Assembly (NCBI GenBank): GCA_002362735.1 | Contig: DEUU01000178.1 | Location: 1-6,273 of the forward strand | Length of the DNA stretch: 6,273 nucleotides | Direction: 5' to 3' | Source: Dehalococcoidia bacterium UBA3254 | GTDB lineage: Bacteria > Chloroflexota > Dehalococcoidia > Dehalococcoidales > UBA3254 | In this document: positions 4,735 through 6,273 of the stretch, piece by piece | Layout of the letters: every line of letters begins with the position of its first letter | Numbering within the stretch: position 1 is the stretch's first letter | The notes under the pieces: generated by a model | The model's input: the letters and a program-made list of their open reading frames with translations, nothing else | The model's database searches: none | Told to the model about the DNA's origin: nothing | Position numbers and translations under genes: made by a program

Positions 4735-5418
4735 TCACTCTAACTCTTTCAATTTGAGAGCAGCATTGTGTTTTCTCTCGGTAGTCTTTTTACCGCTAAC
4801 CGGATGCTTATCGTGGAAGGGGGCGACATACCCTGAAGGATAGCGCGTATCCAACCCCCTGGGTTTATCCGGTTTCGGCGCTGCGGGCAATGCAGTGAAG
4901 GTGGCAGAAATAACTTTGTCGGCTTTGACCCAGCCTTCTCTGGGATCAAACATGTAAGTGGGATTCCAGATCAGTTTCCAGATTTTCCATTTACCATTTT
5001 CTTTAATGTACCTGGCGGTGTATATGCCGCCTGAGAGGTTCTGCAAAACGCCCTTGCCGGTCGGTAAGGAGACAGCCCCAAATCCATACCAGCGGCCTTC
5101 GGCAGTTTTACCATCAGGAGAGAGATCAACAATACCCGAAAGCTGCATCACTTGATGCAGCACCTCGGGGTTCTGGCTGCGCCATTTCTCACCCTCAAAG
5201 TATCTCCGAATCCCTTCCTTCCCAACATAAGCGCCGACCAGTATGTTCAACTCAGTATCCGGATCATCCGCGAAACAATCGATGATATCTTCATACATCC
5301 AGTGCTCGATGAAATAGCCGTAGTATTTCTGGAGTTTCTTAATGGCTTCAAGATCATCCAGAATTCTCACCTTTTTTTCCAGCTCGCTAAGTCTGGCTTC
5401 AACGCTTTTTACTTCCAT
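4735..5418 (-). CDS. SnoaL/NTF2-like superfamily protein with C-terminal extension
   Basis: This 227-residue protein starts with an acidic and basic heptad-like helix (about 4-30, VEARLSELEKKVRIL) that could be a short coiled coil. An NTF2/SnoaL-type cone domain follows (about 21-155). Its features are the paired helices KKLQKYYGYFIEHWMYEDIIDCFADD, GKEGIRRYF, His88 in VLHQVMQLSG, and the closing strands ARYIKENGKWKIWKLIW. Members act as small-molecule isomerases, dehydratases, cyclases or binding proteins; no substrate can be assigned. About 50 residues (178-227), proline-rich then basic, extend past the domain. The ATG at 5418 is chosen because a strong SD (AAGGAG, 5425-5430) lies 6 bases upstream; the open frame back to 5469 would run through a hairpin. 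It follows the epimerase-like gene by 72 bases on the same strand. The nearby CoA-ester genes suggest a dehydratase or isomerase role, which is inference. Confidence 0.82.
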   Translation of the reverse strand: MEVKSVEARLSELEKKVRILDDLEAIKKLQKYYGYFIEHWMYEDIIDCFADDPDTELNILVGAYVGKEGIRRYFEGEKWRSQNPEVLHQVMQLSGIVDLSPDGKTAEGRWYGFGAVSLPTGKGVLQNLSGGIYTARYIKENGKWKIWKLIWNPTYMFDPREGWVKADKVISATFTALPAAPKPDKPRGLDTRYPSGYVAPFHDKHPVSGKKTTERKHNAALKLKELE

Positions 5419-5424
5419 TTTATT

Positions 5425-5430
5425 CTCCTT
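5425..5430 (-). promoter_or_regulatory. Shine-Dalgarno site that fixes the SnoaL-like start
   Basis: AAGGAG on the minus strand stands 6 bases before the ATG at 5416-5418. It argues against the longer frame starting at 5469, whose extra 17 codons cover this site and the adjacent hairpin. Confidence 0.85.
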
Positions 5431-5439
5431 ATTCTTACT

Positions 5440-5482
5440 GAGTGAGAGACGATGTTTTTCCGTTAACATCGTCTCTCTACTC
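5440..5482 (-). promoter_or_regulatory. Strong intercistronic hairpin between the epimerase-like and SnoaL-like genes
   Basis: A perfect 13-base stem is formed by 5444-5456 (GAGAGACGATGTT) and 5465-5477 (AACATCGTCTCTC) around an 8-base loop. Four more pairs (5440-5443 with 5479-5482) form if one base is bulged. In the transcribed minus-strand sense the stem is followed by ACTCAGTAAG, not a U-run, so it is not an intrinsic terminator. Its position just past the epimerase-like stop and about 10 bases before the next SD suggests an mRNA processing or stability element, or a protein-binding site. It may set unequal expression of the flanking genes. Confidence 0.65.
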
Positions 5483-5490
5483 TAGGGATA

Positions 5491-5898
5491 TTAATTTTTG
5501 GAAGTTTCGATGAGCTCGATCAATATGCCACCCGTAGAAGCCGGATGAACAAAGATAGTTTTATCGGTAGGGGTGACCTGCATCGGTTTATCTCCGGTTA
5601 ATCTGATACCTCTGGCCTTAAGGTCCTGCATGACTTTCTCAATATCATCAACCTGTATGGAAACATGATGCAGACTGGTGCCCCGTTTTTGCAGGAACTT
5701 GCCGATTCCTCCCTCTTCATCAAGGGGTTCTATGAGTTCAATTTTGACGTTATCTTTTGAAATCATGGTGGATTTGAATCCTTGCTCTTTGGCGACCAGG
5801 CTTTCGATCTCTTCAAAACCGAAAAGCTTCTTGAATATGGCTACTGCCTCATCGTTGCTCTTTCCAACGATTGCTACGTGGTTGATTCTTTTAAGCAT
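5491..5898 (-). CDS. VOC-family protein, methylmalonyl-CoA epimerase-like
   Basis: This 135-residue two-repeat vicinal-oxygen-chelate protein has the length of methylmalonyl-CoA epimerase, which interconverts (R)- and (S)-methylmalonyl-CoA. Likely metal ligands are His7 in INHVAIVGKS, Glu54 in VKIELIEPL, His78 in SLHHVSIQVDD and Glu128 in GGILIELIE. The first repeat ends near GKFLQKRG, and the second contains VHPASTGG before the last ligand. The bacterial prototype uses Gln at the Glu54 position by my motif alignment; Glu also occurs in VOC relatives. The ATG at 5898 is chosen because AGGAG (5906-5910) lies 7 bases upstream. The frame is open back to 5922, inside the thiolase gene, without such a site. 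The SD overlaps the thiolase stop, so the two are translationally linked. Another acyl-CoA or glyoxalase-type substrate is possible. Confidence 0.85.
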   Translation of the reverse strand: MLKRINHVAIVGKSNDEAVAIFKKLFGFEEIESLVAKEQGFKSTMISKDNVKIELIEPLDEEGGIGKFLQKRGTSLHHVSIQVDDIEKVMQDLKARGIRLTGDKPMQVTPTDKTIFVHPASTGGILIELIETSKN

Positions 5899-5905
5899 TT
5901 TATTT

Positions 5906-5910
5906 CTCCT
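5906..5910 (-). promoter_or_regulatory. Shine-Dalgarno site overlapping the thiolase stop codon
   Basis: AGGAG on the minus strand shares two bases with the thiolase TAG (5909-5911) and lies 7 bases before the epimerase-like ATG. Ribosomes ending on the thiolase can re-initiate at once, favouring co-expression. Confidence 0.8.
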
Positions 5911-6273
5911 ATCCCTTCTCATTACCTACGATGGAACAGGTGCCGATGCCGGAGCCGGCATTTCCTCCCAGGTTATGGGTTAAGGCATATTTGGGATTCT
6001 TCACCTGGCGGGGTCCAGCTTTACCCTGAAGCTGTTTGTACATTTCGTACATCATCCTTAGTCCACTGGCTCCCAGGGGATGACCAAAGCATTTCAGTCC
6101 GCCATCCGTATTGACCGGCAGCTCCCCTTTGAGGGTAAAGGTACCGGCATTAATATCGTCCTTTGCTCCACCCCGGGGACTAAAGCCCAGATCTTCATAG
6201 ACTACCATCTCATGGATGGTGAAGCAATCATGCACCTCAGCACAGCTAATCTCTTTGCGAGGATTCGTGATAC
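5909..6273 (-). CDS. Thiolase, SCP2/SCP-x type acetyl-CoA acetyltransferase, C-terminal part (5' end outside window)
   Basis: The frame stays open to the window edge, giving the last 120 residues of a protein of probably about 390. AEVHDCFTIHE is a hallmark of the SCP2/SCP-x and archaeal-type acetyl-CoA acetyltransferase group. GGLKCFGHPLGASGLRM carries the thiolase GHP histidine, and HNLGGNAGSGIGTCSIVG is the final glycine-rich strand. The catalytic nucleophile cysteine lies in the N-terminal half and is not visible. Thiolases of this group condense or cleave acyl-CoAs. The GTG at 6235 is internal, not a start. Ten bases separate this gene from the epimerase-like gene, which points to shared acyl-CoA metabolism. 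A DUF35-type OB-fold partner often accompanies this group; none is seen downstream, and the upstream side is outside the window. Confidence 0.9.
   Translation of the reverse strand, partial: ITNPRKEISCAEVHDCFTIHEMVVYEDLGFSPRGGAKDDINAGTFTLKGELPVNTDGGLKCFGHPLGASGLRMMYEMYKQLQGKAGPRQVKNPKYALTHNLGGNAGSGIGTCSIVGNEKG

Noticed and set aside
5419..5469. 17-codon N-terminal extension of the SnoaL-like protein
   Set aside because: It would cover the SD and half of the hairpin, and the downstream ATG has a strong AAGGAG at 6 bases.
6233..6235. GTG as the thiolase start
   Set aside because: The frame continues upstream to the window edge with a typical thiolase sequence (ISCAE before VHDCF), so the GTG is an internal valine.

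Overview
This is bacterial DNA with no rRNA, CRISPR array or transposase. Both tRNA genes encode their CCA ends, strong Shine-Dalgarno sites precede several genes, and the right half is a string of minus-strand CoA-ester and organic-acid genes. This gene mix (SCP2-type thiolase, methylmalonyl-CoA-epimerase-like VOC protein, SnoaL-like protein, MmgE/PrpD protein, orphan NarL-type regulator) fits an anaerobic fatty- or organic-acid-degrading bacterium. Uncultured Dehalococcoidia (Chloroflexota) and Desulfobacterota are plausible guesses, but nothing here fixes the phylum.

Left part (1-1087): an accessory module beside a tRNA gene. An intact tRNA-Arg(TCG) lies on the minus strand at 1012-1087. 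Its 3' half, from the first base of the anticodon loop to CCA, is repeated exactly at 1-47. This is the duplication left by a site-specific recombinase that integrates into a tRNA gene. The enclosed segment has a 1,009 bp period. It holds a hicB-hicA toxin-antitoxin pair on the minus strand and one plus-strand 71-codon reading frame of unknown function, but no recognisable integrase. It could be a shrunken island, a non-autonomous mini-element, or one unit of a tandem island array continuing left of the window.

Middle (1088-3222): a tRNA-Arg promoter with a palindrome in its spacer, a DJ-1/PfpI-family gene on the plus strand, a tRNA-Gln(CTG) gene with a good promoter, and an orphan NarL/FixJ-type response regulator on the minus strand. 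The spacers hold several small inverted repeats.

Right part (3223-6273): a minus-strand cluster transcribed right to left. The order is SCP2-type thiolase (its 5' part lies outside the window), VOC-family methylmalonyl-CoA-epimerase-like protein (its SD overlaps the thiolase stop), SnoaL/NTF2-like protein, then MmgE/PrpD-family protein. The last two gaps each contain a structured element: a 13-bp perfect hairpin before the SnoaL-like gene, and a 19-nt near-palindrome beside a candidate internal promoter before the mmgE/prpD-like gene. The thiolase and epimerase-like protein point to branched or odd-chain acyl-CoA turnover. How the SnoaL-like and MmgE/PrpD proteins join that pathway is inference.
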